Positions 43,815 through 52,868 of a stretch of 64,000 nt of DNA are shown here, one piece after another (position 1 is the stretch's first letter; the number at the start of each line of letters is the position of its first letter). The DNA comes from Paenibacillus sp. FSL R7-0273. GTDB lineage: Bacteria; Bacillota; Bacilli; Paenibacillales; Paenibacillaceae. The notes under the pieces are model-generated. The model made no database searches, was not told the DNA's origin, and saw nothing but the letters and a program-made list of their open reading frames with translations. The stretch covers positions 5,405,501 through 5,469,500 of the forward strand of contig NZ_CP009283.1 in the NCBI RefSeq assembly GCF_000758625.1, written 5' to 3'. Position numbers and translations under genes: made by a program.

Positions 43815-44381
43815 ATGAACATGGAGCTAAAAACAATTGCTGAGTGGGACAATGAGCTGTGGAGGTCCGTGGAGCCGGTATACCGCGAAGCTTTTCCCAG
43901 CGGAGCCAAGCCGGAAAAAATCCTGCACAGTATGCTGGACCTTGGAATCGGTTATCTGCATGCCGGAATCATAAATGGACACACAGCCGGGATGGCTGTT
44001 ACAGGTGTTATCGACGGAAAAGAGGGCCCACGGCTCATCATTGATTACCTTGCGGTCAGCCGTGAGCTGCGCGGGCAGGGAGCAGGAACGCTGCTGCTGA
44101 ACTCGGTCGTAGAGTGGGCACAGAAGGAGCATGGCGTGCAGGGCGTCATTATCGAGGCGGAATCCGGTACGTCGGAGGAGCATACGGAACGGATTCATTT
44201 CTGGGAAAAGAACGGCTTCATCCTTACCCCTTACGTTCATCAGTACATCTGGGTGCCGGAGCCGTACCAGGCCATGCTGAAGCCGCTCGCGGCTGGAGTT
44301 GCAGTAACGGATAGCGGGGAGTCCCTGTTCAAGTACATCAATGCTTTTCATAAAAAGGCGTACCGACCGCCGGCAAAATAA
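43815..44381 (+). CDS. GNAT-family N-acetyltransferase
   Basis: The 188-residue protein has the acetyl-CoA motif DYLAVSRELRGQGAGTLLLNSVVEWAQ (R/Q-x-x-G-x-G) at about residues 76-102 and the motif-B-like WEKNGFILTPYVHQYIWVPEPYQ. The substrate is unknown. ATG 43815 lies 11 bases behind GGAGG; the frame continues upstream without a better start. Confidence 0.85.
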   Translation: MNMELKTIAEWDNELWRSVEPVYREAFPSGAKPEKILHSMLDLGIGYLHAGIINGHTAGMAVTGVIDGKEGPRLIIDYLAVSRELRGQGAGTLLLNSVVEWAQKEHGVQGVIIEAESGTSEEHTERIHFWEKNGFILTPYVHQYIWVPEPYQAMLKPLAAGVAVTDSGESLFKYINAFHKKAYRPPAK

Positions 44382-44427
44382 TCCCGCAGTTTCCTGTTTC
44401 CCTCATGACCTTACATTAGCTTAGCCA

Positions 44428-44467
44428 AAAAAAGCCGCCGCAGTCTGTTAAGACCGCAGCGGCTTTA
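44428..44467. terminator. Bidirectional terminator between the GNAT gene and dapL
   Basis: AAAGCCGC and GCGGCTTT with inner CGCAGTCT/AGACCGC pairing form one long hairpin flanked by A5 and T-rich ends. It ends four bases before the dapL stop. Confidence 0.8.
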
Positions 44468-44470
44468 TCA

Positions 44471-45724
44471 TTAAAATTCGAATTCAACGTCGGAGAGACG
44501 TCTTTGAATTTCGGAGATTACACGTTTTTCTTCTTCCTCGCCTTTGGCTACAAAGGTTACGGAGAAACGGACGAACGGGCCGGCATCATCCCAAGGCACA
44601 GTGGAGATCAGCTTTTCGCGGATCAGGAACTGGGAGAAGTCCTCACCGGATTCAAAACGGCGTCCGCCTTTGACACCCTTAGGTGCAGCTACGTACAGGA
44701 AGAACGAGCCCTTCGGTTTCTCGGCTTTGAAGCCCAGGCTGTTCAGCGCATCCACCAGCATGTTGTGGCGGCGGGAGTACTTGGCAGCAATCGCTTCGGT
44801 AATTTCAGGATGCTCCAGACCGTAAGCGGCAGCCTTCTGGATCGCGATGAACTGGCCGGAGTCGTTGTTGTCCTTAACGTCACTGAATGCTTTTACGATC
44901 AGCGGGTTACCGGCAACAAAGCCGATTCTCCAGCCGGTCATGTTATAGGACTTGGACAGGGAGTGCAGCTCTACGCCGACATCCTTGGCACCAGGTACAG
45001 ACAGGAAGCTCAGCGGCTTCACGCCGTCATAAGTCAATGCAGCATATGGAGCATCGTGAATGACTACGACATCATATTTTTTAGCCCAGGCAACAACGTC
45101 TGCGAAAAACTCGGGAGTTGCACTTGCGCCGGTTGGGTTGTTCGGGTAGTTCAGGTAGAGCAGCTTCGCCTTGCGGGCGATATCCTCAGGAATGGAGTTC
45201 AGGTCCGGCAGGAAATTATTTTCCTTCTTAAGCTCCACAGTATAGACTTGTCCGCCCAAATATTTAGTGTGAGTACCCAGTACAGGGTAACCCGGAATCG
45301 TCATAATCGTAATGTCGCCCGGATTGATGAAGGCGGACGGCAGCATCGCCAGAGCAGGCTTCGAACCGATTGAGTGAACAACCTCGTTCACAGGGTCAAT
45401 GCCTTCAACCTGGAATACTTCCTTCAGATAAGCTGCTGCTGCAGCTTTGAATTCAGGAATTCCGTTATCGGAATAACCGCGGTTCTCTTCCTTGGCAGCT
45501 TCAATAGCCAGCTTGGCGACAATGCCTTCATTAGCCATTTCGTCCGGCTCGCCTACGCCCATGTCGATCAGCTCGATATCAGGAAAATCCTGCTTCGCAG
45601 ACGCTTTGGCGCGTTTGATTTTTTCAAATTTATAGATGTTGGTATCCTTGCCGTAGTTAGCGCCGCCGATGCGGTCAGCAAAATTAGTCTGAATAAAAGT
45701 GTTCTGGTATTGTTCAATGCTCAT
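44471..45724 (-). CDS. dapL: LL-diaminopimelate aminotransferase
   Basis: The 417-residue class I/II aminotransferase has PLP Lys in LHSLSKSYNMTGWRIGF, YNM/NYPNNPTGA (Asn contacting PLP) and HDAPYAALTYDG, plus the DapL-type N-terminus NFADRIGGANYGKDTNIYKFEKIKRAK. DapL makes LL-diaminopimelate directly from tetrahydrodipicolinate, feeding lysine and peptidoglycan. It could be a closely related aminotransferase of another specificity, but the N-terminus supports DapL. ATG 45724 is chosen for similarity to the family; ATG 45748 behind AAGGATAT is also possible. Confidence 0.88.
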   Translation of the reverse strand: MSIEQYQNTFIQTNFADRIGGANYGKDTNIYKFEKIKRAKASAKQDFPDIELIDMGVGEPDEMANEGIVAKLAIEAAKEENRGYSDNGIPEFKAAAAAYLKEVFQVEGIDPVNEVVHSIGSKPALAMLPSAFINPGDITIMTIPGYPVLGTHTKYLGGQVYTVELKKENNFLPDLNSIPEDIARKAKLLYLNYPNNPTGASATPEFFADVVAWAKKYDVVVIHDAPYAALTYDGVKPLSFLSVPGAKDVGVELHSLSKSYNMTGWRIGFVAGNPLIVKAFSDVKDNNDSGQFIAIQKAAAYGLEHPEITEAIAAKYSRRHNMLVDALNSLGFKAEKPKGSFFLYVAAPKGVKGGRRFESGEDFSQFLIREKLISTVPWDDAGPFVRFSVTFVAKGEEEEKRVISEIQRRLSDVEFEF

Positions 45725-45853
45725 ATTCTTGTTCTCATCTCCTGGCATTATTTATATCCTTGGAATTTATGCAGGACGATTCTACATCCTATAATCTAAA
45801 TATGAAGCAAAAGCGCCGGTAAAACCATGGATTTATCATCACTTCATTTGTAC

Positions 45854-46828
45854 TTATCTGCTCCGCAGCTGCAGCAGCAAATCTTCCATATCTGCCGGGA
45901 TCGGCCGGCTGTACTCCATATATTCCCCGGTAGATGGATGCACGAAGCCAAGCTTAGCGGCATGTAATGCCTGTCCGTTCATTGTGATGCCCTTGCTGCG
46001 CCCGTATACCGGATCTCCGACCAGCGGATGGCCGATAAACTTCATATGCACACGAATCTGGTGCGTACGGCCTGTCTCCAGCTGCAGCTCCAGCAGGGTA
46101 CAATCCCCCAGGCGCTCCAGCACGGTAAAATGGGTCACCGATTTCTTGCTGTTCTTCTCGGTTACAGTATACAGCTTGCGGTCATGCGGATCGCGGCCGA
46201 TTGGCGCATCCACAGTCCCCTTGTCATGCGACACGTTTCCGTGCACAACAGCGATATAACGCCGGGTTACACTGTGCTCCTTCAGCTGGGCTGCAAGCGA
46301 GGCGTGGCTGGCGTCATTTTTGGCCGACATAATCAGTCCGGAGGTATCCTTGTCGATGCGGTGCACAATTCCCGGACGGATCTCGCCGTTGATGCCGGAC
46401 AGATCCTTGCAGTGATACATAAGCGCATTGACCAGTGTTCCTGACGGATGGCCGGCTGCCGGATGCACAACCATGCCGCGCGGCTTGTTGATCACGATAA
46501 CATCGCTGTCTTCATAGACAACATCAAGCGGGATATCCTCCGGTACAAGATCTGTTACTTCGGGCTCCGGTACAGATATAGCTACGATATCACCTGCCGA
46601 CAGCTTATAATTCGCTTTTACAGGAGCGCCGTTTACCGAAACATGCCCATTAGTAATCCATAGCTGCACCTGCGAGCGGGAAATCTCCTCTTCCCAGGCT
46701 TCGGTGATGTATTTATCAATCCGTTCCTTGGCGTTTTCTGCTGCAACCGTCCACTGTGTGACGTCCTTGTCCTCTTCAGAGGCTCCCTCAGCCGCCAATT
46801 CGCCAAAGTCCTTGTTCAAATCATTCAT
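45854..46828 (-). CDS. rluD: RluD-type 23S rRNA pseudouridine synthase (YlyB)
   Basis: The 324-residue protein has an N-terminal S4 RNA-binding domain (ERIDKYITEAWEEEISRSQVQLWITNGHVSVNG, residues 36-68) and the RluA-family catalytic motif HRIDKDTSGLIM with catalytic Asp. It isomerises uridines in 23S rRNA. An acidic N-terminal extension of about 25 residues precedes the S4 domain. It overlaps lspA by eight bases, the conserved lspA-ylyB pair of Bacillales. Confidence 0.94.
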   Translation of the reverse strand: MNDLNKDFGELAAEGASEEDKDVTQWTVAAENAKERIDKYITEAWEEEISRSQVQLWITNGHVSVNGAPVKANYKLSAGDIVAISVPEPEVTDLVPEDIPLDVVYEDSDVIVINKPRGMVVHPAAGHPSGTLVNALMYHCKDLSGINGEIRPGIVHRIDKDTSGLIMSAKNDASHASLAAQLKEHSVTRRYIAVVHGNVSHDKGTVDAPIGRDPHDRKLYTVTEKNSKKSVTHFTVLERLGDCTLLELQLETGRTHQIRVHMKFIGHPLVGDPVYGRSKGITMNGQALHAAKLGFVHPSTGEYMEYSRPIPADMEDLLLQLRSR

Positions 46829-47336
46829 TCCCTTCTTTTACTTCCTTTGACTCTTTAACCTCAGTGATTTCCTCTCCGCCCTTCACATCACGCAGCGTAT
46901 CCAGAATAATCAGCGCTACCCCGATTACAATGCAGGAGTCAGCCACATTAAAGATCGGGAAGGTATAGCTGCCGAAATTGAACATCAGGAAATCTACAAC
47001 CTCGCCGTTCAGCAGACGGTCCAAAAAGTTGCCGATAGCTCCGCCCAGTACCAGCGCCAGCGCCGTAGGCAGCAGCTTGCGGGTCTTCCGTGCTTTGTTC
47101 AGGTACCAGATGATACCGATCACCACGACAGTCGTTACCAAAATAAAGAACCACTGCTGTCCCTGAAGAATGCCGAAAGCGGCTCCACGATTGCGGTGTG
47201 AGGTAATAATGAAGAAATCGTTGATAACCGGAATCTGCTCTCCGAGCTCCAGCCGGGTAGCAATCACATATTTGGTACCCTGGTCAATCAAAAATACAAT
47301 TAGCGCAATCAGAAAGTACACCACAGAAGTTGTCAC
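46821..47336 (-). CDS. lspA: Lipoprotein signal peptidase II
   Basis: The 171-residue membrane aspartic peptidase has four membrane helices and the catalytic Asp pair in GNFLDRLLNGEVVDF and FNVADSCIVIG. It cuts prolipoproteins after lipidation. A charged tail EITEVKESKEVKEGNE extends beyond the last helix and carries the overlap with rluD. ATG or GTG start near 47336; the protein begins TTSVVYFLIALIVFLIDQGTK. Confidence 0.95.
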   Translation of the reverse strand: MTTSVVYFLIALIVFLIDQGTKYVIATRLELGEQIPVINDFFIITSHRNRGAAFGILQGQQWFFILVTTVVVIGIIWYLNKARKTRKLLPTALALVLGGAIGNFLDRLLNGEVVDFLMFNFGSYTFPIFNVADSCIVIGVALIILDTLRDVKGGEEITEVKESKEVKEGNE

Positions 47337-47543
47337 TCCGTTCTTATTTTTCCCGCGGCTGCGGTACGAATACTGAATTAAGACTTGTATATTGTAGCAC
47401 AGGCCTCAAGAACCCGTCTATTGATGGCTTGGGCAAAAAGCCTTAGGCAAAAAACATTTTCCAGCGGTAAAAATGTGCCTCTCCGGCCAAGCTATCTTAG
47501 AAGGATGGGTTTCGATAAAAGCAACCGAGAGGAGCATACTCCT

Positions 47544-48275
47544 ATGAGTCACCTGACATCACAGCAGCTTGCACAGCTGCATACAGCGCTGCTTCAGCAG
47601 CAGGAGGACATCCGCCACCGTCTGCAGAACAATGAGCACTACGGACTGCAGGAATCACTGCGCGACAACACCGGCGAGCTGTCCACCATCGACAACCACC
47701 CCGGTGATGCGGCAACTGAGCTGTACCACCGCTCGATGGATATCTCGCTCGTTGAGCGGGATGAGCATGAGCTGGAGGAAATTGATGATGCCCTGAGCGC
47801 AATGGAGGAAGGCAGTTATGGCAGCTGCGCCGTCTGCGGCGGGGATATTCCGTTTGAACGGTTGTCCGTCGTTCCCTCAACCCGGTACTGCAAGGAGCAT
47901 AATCCGCGCCAGTTCTCGCCTTTTACACGGCCGGCAGAGGAAGAATTCCTGTCTCCGCCATTCGGGCGGACAAGCCTCGACGAACGTGAAGAGCAGAACG
48001 GGTTCGACGGGGAGGACGCCTGGCAGATCGTTGAAAGCTGGGGCAGCTCGAATTCACCGGCCATGGCTGAAGACAATGAAATCCGCTCCTATAATGACAT
48101 GGAGATTGAGGCGGACGAAACCGAGGGCTTCGTGGAGCCGTGGGAGAATTTTGTCGCGACCGATATTGCCGGCAATCATCTTACCATCATCAAAGGCAAC
48201 AGCTACCGTCATTACATGGATACCGAGGAAGGCGATTATTCTTTGGACCCGAATGGGAAAAGATCAAGGGAGTAG
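47544..48275 (+). CDS. TraR/DksA zinc-finger protein (YlyA/YteA family)
   Basis: The 243-residue protein has a long coiled N-terminal region with DNTGELSTIDNHPGDAATELYHRSMDISL, then a DksA/TraR-type zinc finger (CAVCGGDIPFERLSVVPSTRYCKEH). A C-terminal YteA extension ends in a short conserved part (DETEGFVEPWENFVATDIAG). In B. subtilis, YlyA at the same position (between ileS and lspA) binds RNA polymerase and affects sigma-G-dependent genes; the conserved location supports the same identity. The start ATG 47544 stands behind AGAGGAG at 11-base spacing. It is on the opposite strand to all its neighbours. Confidence 0.87.
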   Translation: MSHLTSQQLAQLHTALLQQQEDIRHRLQNNEHYGLQESLRDNTGELSTIDNHPGDAATELYHRSMDISLVERDEHELEEIDDALSAMEEGSYGSCAVCGGDIPFERLSVVPSTRYCKEHNPRQFSPFTRPAEEEFLSPPFGRTSLDEREEQNGFDGEDAWQIVESWGSSNSPAMAEDNEIRSYNDMEIEADETEGFVEPWENFVATDIAGNHLTIIKGNSYRHYMDTEEGDYSLDPNGKRSRE

Positions 48276-48294
48276 CTGCGGCTGCTCCTTTTTT
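48269..48294 (+). terminator. Terminator overlapping the ylyA-like stop codon
   Basis: GGAGTAGC-TGCG-GCTGCTCC is followed by TTTTTT. The left arm includes the TAG stop. Confidence 0.85.
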
Positions 48295-48312
48295 CCATAT
48301 AAAAGCGGCATG

Positions 48313-48765
48313 CTAAAACGTCTTCAGCTCCAGCTGATGCTGCACGATCCGCACAATGTCAGCGATATAATCCCCGATAATCGGAAGATTAAGCGCTCCA
48401 AGCACCTGCAGAACATAAATGATCGTTGCCGCAAAAAAGGTAAAGCCGAGCGCGATCCCAAGCCCGCGTGCCGTCCCTGACAATATATTCAGCCAGATCA
48501 GGCGGAAGGGGCTATGCAGAAGCTCTGTATACTCGGCAATCCGCGCCTTCTCCATCTGCTGGGCCAGTCCGGTTGTCAGCCGGTAGACGGCATTCAGCTT
48601 CTCCTCCTGGCTGAGCGCCTGTTCCTGCCCTGCTCCAGCCTCTTCCAGCTTCAGACCCGCTTTCTGCGGTTTCTGCCCACAATCCCCGTCGCCATCCCTT
48701 GATGTCTTAACCGTAATTCTCCCGCCCTGTACAGACTTCCTGCTCTCCTCATGCCTGTCCGTCAA
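48313..48765 (-). CDS. DUF5665-like membrane protein
   Basis: The product has 150 residues: a charged N-terminal half, a helical stretch EKLNAVYRLTTGLAQQMEKARIAEYTELLHSPFRLIWLNILSGTARG, one strongly hydrophobic helix (LGIALGFTFFAATIIYVLQVL) and a C-terminal helix IIGDYIADIVRIVQHQLE. The pattern of a helix with LxxPxRLxWxNxLxGxARGLG just before a membrane span is that of DUF5665 proteins, of unknown function. The start is proposed as TTG 48765, nine bases behind AAGGGG; the frame runs upstream without a better site. Confidence 0.7.
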   Translation of the reverse strand: MTDRHEESRKSVQGGRITVKTSRDGDGDCGQKPQKAGLKLEEAGAGQEQALSQEEKLNAVYRLTTGLAQQMEKARIAEYTELLHSPFRLIWLNILSGTARGLGIALGFTFFAATIIYVLQVLGALNLPIIGDYIADIVRIVQHQLELKTF

Positions 48766-48968
48766 CCTTATCAGCCCCTTCACCCGACATAACTGCGTTC
48801 CTTCACATAAAAAGCCCGCCCCCCGGAGAGAAGCTCCCCAGGGACACGGACTGCTCATGCGGCGCATTCCCAAGAAAGTACATGCCCTTTAAAGGGCCAT
48901 CTGGACGTTTCTTCTTATGCCGCTAGTATATGCCAACCCGGGACAGGTAATGCACCTGCTCCCAGGTC

Positions 48969-51900
48969 TTAGCCTTCGATAAAGATGCCGATCGATTTGC
49001 CGCTGATATCTACTGCTTCAAAGCTATGGTCGCCGTCAAAAGCAAGCTCAGCTACCAGTACGTTATCACGCAGCACATGCTCAAAAGCAGTTACTGCCGC
49101 TTTCAGCTCGTCATCCAGCTGCAGGGTCAGGCCGATCCGCTTCTCGATTGCCAGATCCAGGCGCTTGCGGTAATCCTGCACCGCACGGATGATCTCACGC
49201 ACCCAGCCCTCCTGCTCCAGCTCAGGCGTGATTTCGGTGTTCAGCGCCACGGTCAGACCGTAGCCGGAAGCTGCAGCAAAGCCGGATTTCGCCTGCTTCT
49301 CTACCAGCAGCTCTTCTGCCGTAATCTGCAGCTCTTCGCCTTCCGGTGACACAACATTTACAACACCATCAGTAACAGCCTTACGGGTAGCATCGCTATC
49401 CATGCCCTTCAGGAAGCCTTGGATAAAGCCGACGTTTTTGCCGTATTTTTTACCTGCCACCTTGAGGTTCAGCTTCAGAGTGAAGTCGACAAAGCCGCTG
49501 TCGCTGTTCTCCAGGACAATATGCTTCACGTTGATCTCATCCTTGATGATCTCTTCGTAGTCGGCGATATCAAAGTCACGGTCCAGCGACACGATCAGCT
49601 CGGACAGCGGCTGGCGGTTCTTGATGCCGGTCTCGTTACGCACGTTGCGGGCCAGCTCGACGATACCTCTCGCGCTTTCCATATCGCGTTCCAGCTCAAG
49701 ATCGATCAGGCTTTCATCCGCTTTTGGATAATCGGCCAGATGCACGCTTTCCCCGCCGCCCAGGTTCGTAAAGATATCCTCGGACAGCATCGGTGTGAAC
49801 GGAGCCATCAGTGTAGCCGTCTTAAGCAGTACATGAGTCAGGGTGCGGTAAGCATCCAGCTTCTCTTCGCCAAGCCCGCTGCCCCAGAAACGGTCACGGG
49901 AACGGCGGATATACCAGTTGCTCAGCTCATCCACAAAGTTCTCAACCGCTTTGGACGTGTTAACGAAGTCGTTCACGGCCAGGCCTTTATCCACCAGCAG
50001 GATCAGGCTGTTCAGGCGGGACAGAATCCAGCGGTCCAGCTTGTGCTCGGATACCTTAAACGGATGCTCAGCAGGATCATAGCCGTCGATGCCGGCATAC
50101 AGCGTCAGGAACGCATGCGTATTAACGAGCGTATCCACTACCTTCGATTTAGTCTCACCGACCAGGCCGCGCGAAAAGCGTTTGTTATTCCAAGGCGCAC
50201 TGTCAGACAGGATCGCCCAGCGGAACGCATCGGTGCCGTATTCGTTCATGATCTCCCACGGGTCGATTACGTTGCCTTTGGATTTGGACATTTTTTGGCC
50301 GTTCTCATCGAAGATGTGGCCGTGGGCGATAACCGCCTTGTAAGGCGCTTTTCCCTTGAACAGCGTCGATACAGCCAGCAGGCTGTAGAACCAGCCGCGG
50401 GTCTGGTCGATCCCTTCACAGATCATATCCGCCGGATACTGGTCTTCAAAGGTCTCATTGTTCTCAAACGGATAGTGGCTCTGGGCGAACGGCATCGAGC
50501 CACTGTCGAACCATACGTCGATTACTTCCGGTGTGCGTACCATCACGCCGCCTTCACTGAACGGGCTGCGCAGCTGGATGTTATCCACATACGGCTTATG
50601 CAGCTCGATGTCCTCAGGCACCTCGCCGATGGCCATCGAACGCAGCTCCGCGATGCTGTGCGGCGCAAATTCCTTGCCCGTATCCTGGCAGACCCAAACG
50701 TTCAGCGGAGTTCCCCAGTAGCGGTTACGGCTGATGTTCCAGTCAACCAGCTCTTCCAGGAACTTGCCGAAGCGGCCTTCACGTACATGGTCAGGGTACC
50801 AGTCAACTGTATTATTGTTAGCGATCAGCTGATCCTTGATTGCTGTTGTCTGGATGAACCAGCTGTCTGTTGCATAATAGAGCAGCGGTGTATCGCAGCG
50901 CCAGCAGAACGGGTAGCTGTGCTCGTATTTCTCTTTGTTGTAGAGCAGCCCTTTTTCGGACAGCACCTTGATGATGTCCAGATCGACATCCTTCACGAAC
51001 CGTCCGGCAAAATCGCTCACTACAGCGGTATATTTACCGGAAGTGTCTACTACATTCACAAAGCTGATGCCGTTCTCGCGGCAGCTCTTGTAGTCATCCT
51101 CACCGTGTGCCGGAGCCATGTGTACGATCCCTGTACCGCTGGAATCCGTAACAAAGGATGCGCCCACGATTACATTGTGCTTCTCTGCCTTGATGTAGCT
51201 GAACGGCGGAGCGTAGCTCTGGCCGATAAAGTCAGCACCCGTGTGGGTGGACAGGATCGTGTATTCGCCCTTCAGCACTTCATCCACGAGGTTCTTCGCC
51301 AGGATGTACACGCCGTCTTCCTGCTCTGCACGTACATATTCCATCTCAGGGTTCATAGCCAGCGCCATATGCGCCGGAAGCGTCCAAGGTGTAGTCGTCC
51401 AGGCCAGCACATAGTCCCCGCTGCCTTCGAGCTTGAACTTAGCTGTAGCACTCAGGTCCTTAATGGTCTTGTAGCCCTGCGCCACCTCATGGGAGCTCAG
51501 CGTCGTCTGACAGCTAGGGCAGTACGGGCTGACGCGGTGTCCACGGTACATCAGGCCTTTGTCGTGCACAGTCGCCAGGATGTTCCATACGCTCTCGATG
51601 TACGTGTTGTCCAGCGTTACATACGGATTATCCAGGTCCGTCCAGTACCCGATCGCTTCCGTGAATTCACGCCACTGCTTCTCGTAGCCGAAGACACTGT
51701 CCTTACATTCCTTGATGAATTTCTCGATGCCGTACTCCTCGATCTCCTGCTTACCGGAGATGCCAAGCTTCTTCTGTACGCCAAGCTCAACCGGCAGGCC
51801 GTGGGTATCCCAGCCCGCTTTGCGCACGACGCGGAAGCCCTTCATCGTCTGGTAGCGGCCGATAAAGTCCTTGATTACGCGGCCCAGCACGTGCCCGATA

Positions 51901-52061
51901 TGCGGCACCCCGTTCGCTGTCGGCGGTCCTTCATAGAACACATAGTTCGGGCGGCCCGCCCGGTTCTCCATCGATTTGCGGAACGTATCTTCGTCGCTCC
52001 ATTTCTTCAGGATGCGGACATCTCTCGCCCGCGCCTTTTCTTTGACGTCTACTTTTTGCAT
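48969..52061 (-). CDS. ileS: Isoleucyl-tRNA synthetase, long (type-2-like) form
   Basis: The 1030-residue class I synthetase has HIGH at 54-57 in YEGPPTANGVPHIGH, GWDTHGLP, the editing domain, DVWFDSGS, and the KMSKS loop GQKMSKSKGNVIDP, then the anticodon-binding helices. Length and the GPPTANGVPHIGH spelling resemble the eukaryote-like type 2 IleRS rather than the roughly 920-residue type 1 enzyme of B. subtilis, whose C-terminal zinc finger is missing here. Type 2 enzymes are generally far less sensitive to mupirocin. A T-box leader lies upstream, but 800 bases away behind a repeat element. AAAGGA precedes ATG 52061 at 11 bases. Confidence 0.94.
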   Translation of the reverse strand: MQKVDVKEKARARDVRILKKWSDEDTFRKSMENRAGRPNYVFYEGPPTANGVPHIGHVLGRVIKDFIGRYQTMKGFRVVRKAGWDTHGLPVELGVQKKLGISGKQEIEEYGIEKFIKECKDSVFGYEKQWREFTEAIGYWTDLDNPYVTLDNTYIESVWNILATVHDKGLMYRGHRVSPYCPSCQTTLSSHEVAQGYKTIKDLSATAKFKLEGSGDYVLAWTTTPWTLPAHMALAMNPEMEYVRAEQEDGVYILAKNLVDEVLKGEYTILSTHTGADFIGQSYAPPFSYIKAEKHNVIVGASFVTDSSGTGIVHMAPAHGEDDYKSCRENGISFVNVVDTSGKYTAVVSDFAGRFVKDVDLDIIKVLSEKGLLYNKEKYEHSYPFCWRCDTPLLYYATDSWFIQTTAIKDQLIANNNTVDWYPDHVREGRFGKFLEELVDWNISRNRYWGTPLNVWVCQDTGKEFAPHSIAELRSMAIGEVPEDIELHKPYVDNIQLRSPFSEGGVMVRTPEVIDVWFDSGSMPFAQSHYPFENNETFEDQYPADMICEGIDQTRGWFYSLLAVSTLFKGKAPYKAVIAHGHIFDENGQKMSKSKGNVIDPWEIMNEYGTDAFRWAILSDSAPWNNKRFSRGLVGETKSKVVDTLVNTHAFLTLYAGIDGYDPAEHPFKVSEHKLDRWILSRLNSLILLVDKGLAVNDFVNTSKAVENFVDELSNWYIRRSRDRFWGSGLGEEKLDAYRTLTHVLLKTATLMAPFTPMLSEDIFTNLGGGESVHLADYPKADESLIDLELERDMESARGIVELARNVRNETGIKNRQPLSELIVSLDRDFDIADYEEIIKDEINVKHIVLENSDSGFVDFTLKLNLKVAGKKYGKNVGFIQGFLKGMDSDATRKAVTDGVVNVVSPEGEELQITAEELLVEKQAKSGFAAASGYGLTVALNTEITPELEQEGWVREIIRAVQDYRKRLDLAIEKRIGLTLQLDDELKAAVTAFEHVLRDNVLVAELAFDGDHSFEAVDISGKSIGIFIEG

Positions 52062-52116
52062 TTGAGGGTCAATCCTTTCAATGATGTAATCTTGAAACCA
52101 AGCTTCAAAAGCTTTT

Positions 52117-52859
52117 CGATCCCCCTAAATCCCCCTTAGCCAAGGGGGACCCCGAGGGCCCCGGCCCTCTGGACACCCGGAAAGTTGTCTAGCTCCGGGA
52201 CAGAGCCGGTATGGTTGTTAATTTGGTTGTAATCCGCGCTTACCGCCGCAAGCGGCCCGCTTTACCTCAAGCACGCTAGTCGCGTCTCGCGCCGTGCCCT
52301 TACTCTTGTTGGGGCACCCGCCCCGCGATCCCGTAGGGCAGCACTGGGCGGGACGCCTTGCTCTTGTTGGGGCACCCGCCCCGCGATCCCGTTAGGGCAG
52401 CACTGGGCGGGACGCCTTGCTCTTGTTGGGGCACCCGCCCCGCGATCCCGCAGGGCAGCGCTGGGCGGGACGCCTTGCTCTGTTTGGGCACCCGCCCCGC
52501 GATCCCGTTAGGGCAGCGCTGGGCGGGACGCCTTGCTCTGTTTGGGCACCCGCCCCGCGATCCCGTTAGGGCAGCGCTGGGCGGGACGCCTTGCTCTTGT
52601 TGGGGCACCCGCCCCGCGATCCCGTTAGGGCAGCGCTGGTCGGGACGCCTAAAGGCGGCGGGGCGCAGCCGCCGCGTGCCTTAAAGGCAAGGCCCCGCAG
52701 GCGTCCCCGCCAGGGGAGCCTAAGAAGGGCCGCTCCTCCCGCCGCAGTAATCCTTCCCGTCCGCCACCGTAAACTCCCTCCGCGGAGCCCTTGTTGCGGG
52801 TGTCCAGAGGGCGGCCAGCCCTTGGGGTCCCCCTTCGGAAGGGGGATTTAGGGGGATCG
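52117..52859. mobile_element. 743-bp GC-rich element with 63-bp inverted terminal repeats in the ileS leader
   Basis: The left end (52117-52179, CGATCCCCCTAAATCCCCC...) and right end (52797-52859) are reverse complements over 63 bases. The outer 21 are identical, as is the inner block GCCCTCTGGACACCCG, with one small shift between. Each end also folds on itself (CCCCCTT...AAGGGGG). Between them lie the six-copy tandem array and more G+C-rich sequence without a convincing gene. It sits 10 bases from the T-box terminator and 55 bases from the ileS start. It looks like a non-autonomous insertion; no target duplication was made out by eye. Confidence 0.7.
52299..52648. repeat. Six tandem copies of a 58-59-bp GC-rich unit
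   Basis: Units begin at 52299, 52357, 52416, 52474, 52532 and 52590. Each reads CTTGCTCTTGTTGGGGCACC, then CGCCCCGCGATCCCG, GTTAGGGCAGCG, CTGGGCGGGACGC with few changes. Units 4 and 5 share a TCTGTTTGGG variant. CCCGCCC and GGGCGGG at the two sides, and CCC-GTTA-GGG in the centre, give every unit a nested dyad. Reading frames across it are only by-products of the repeats. Confidence 0.9.
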
Positions 52860-52868
52860 CCGCACAAC

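Noticed and set aside
48766..48873. N-terminal extension of the DUF5665-like protein
   Set aside because: The extra residues are Cys/Arg/Pro-rich and the region contains a hairpin; a TTG behind AAGGGG gives a more natural start.
49419..52139. 906-codon plus-strand frame opposite ileS
   Set aside because: Antisense shadow of a high-GC gene; composition is biased and no motif is recognisable. Similar long antisense frames opposite carB, carA and pyrC are rejected for the same reason.
52299..52648. CRISPR array or 102-codon minus-strand gene across the GC-rich repeats
   Set aside because: The whole unit is repeated without spacers, and the frame encodes only repeat-derived Pro/Arg/Ala-rich sequence with no ribosome binding site.
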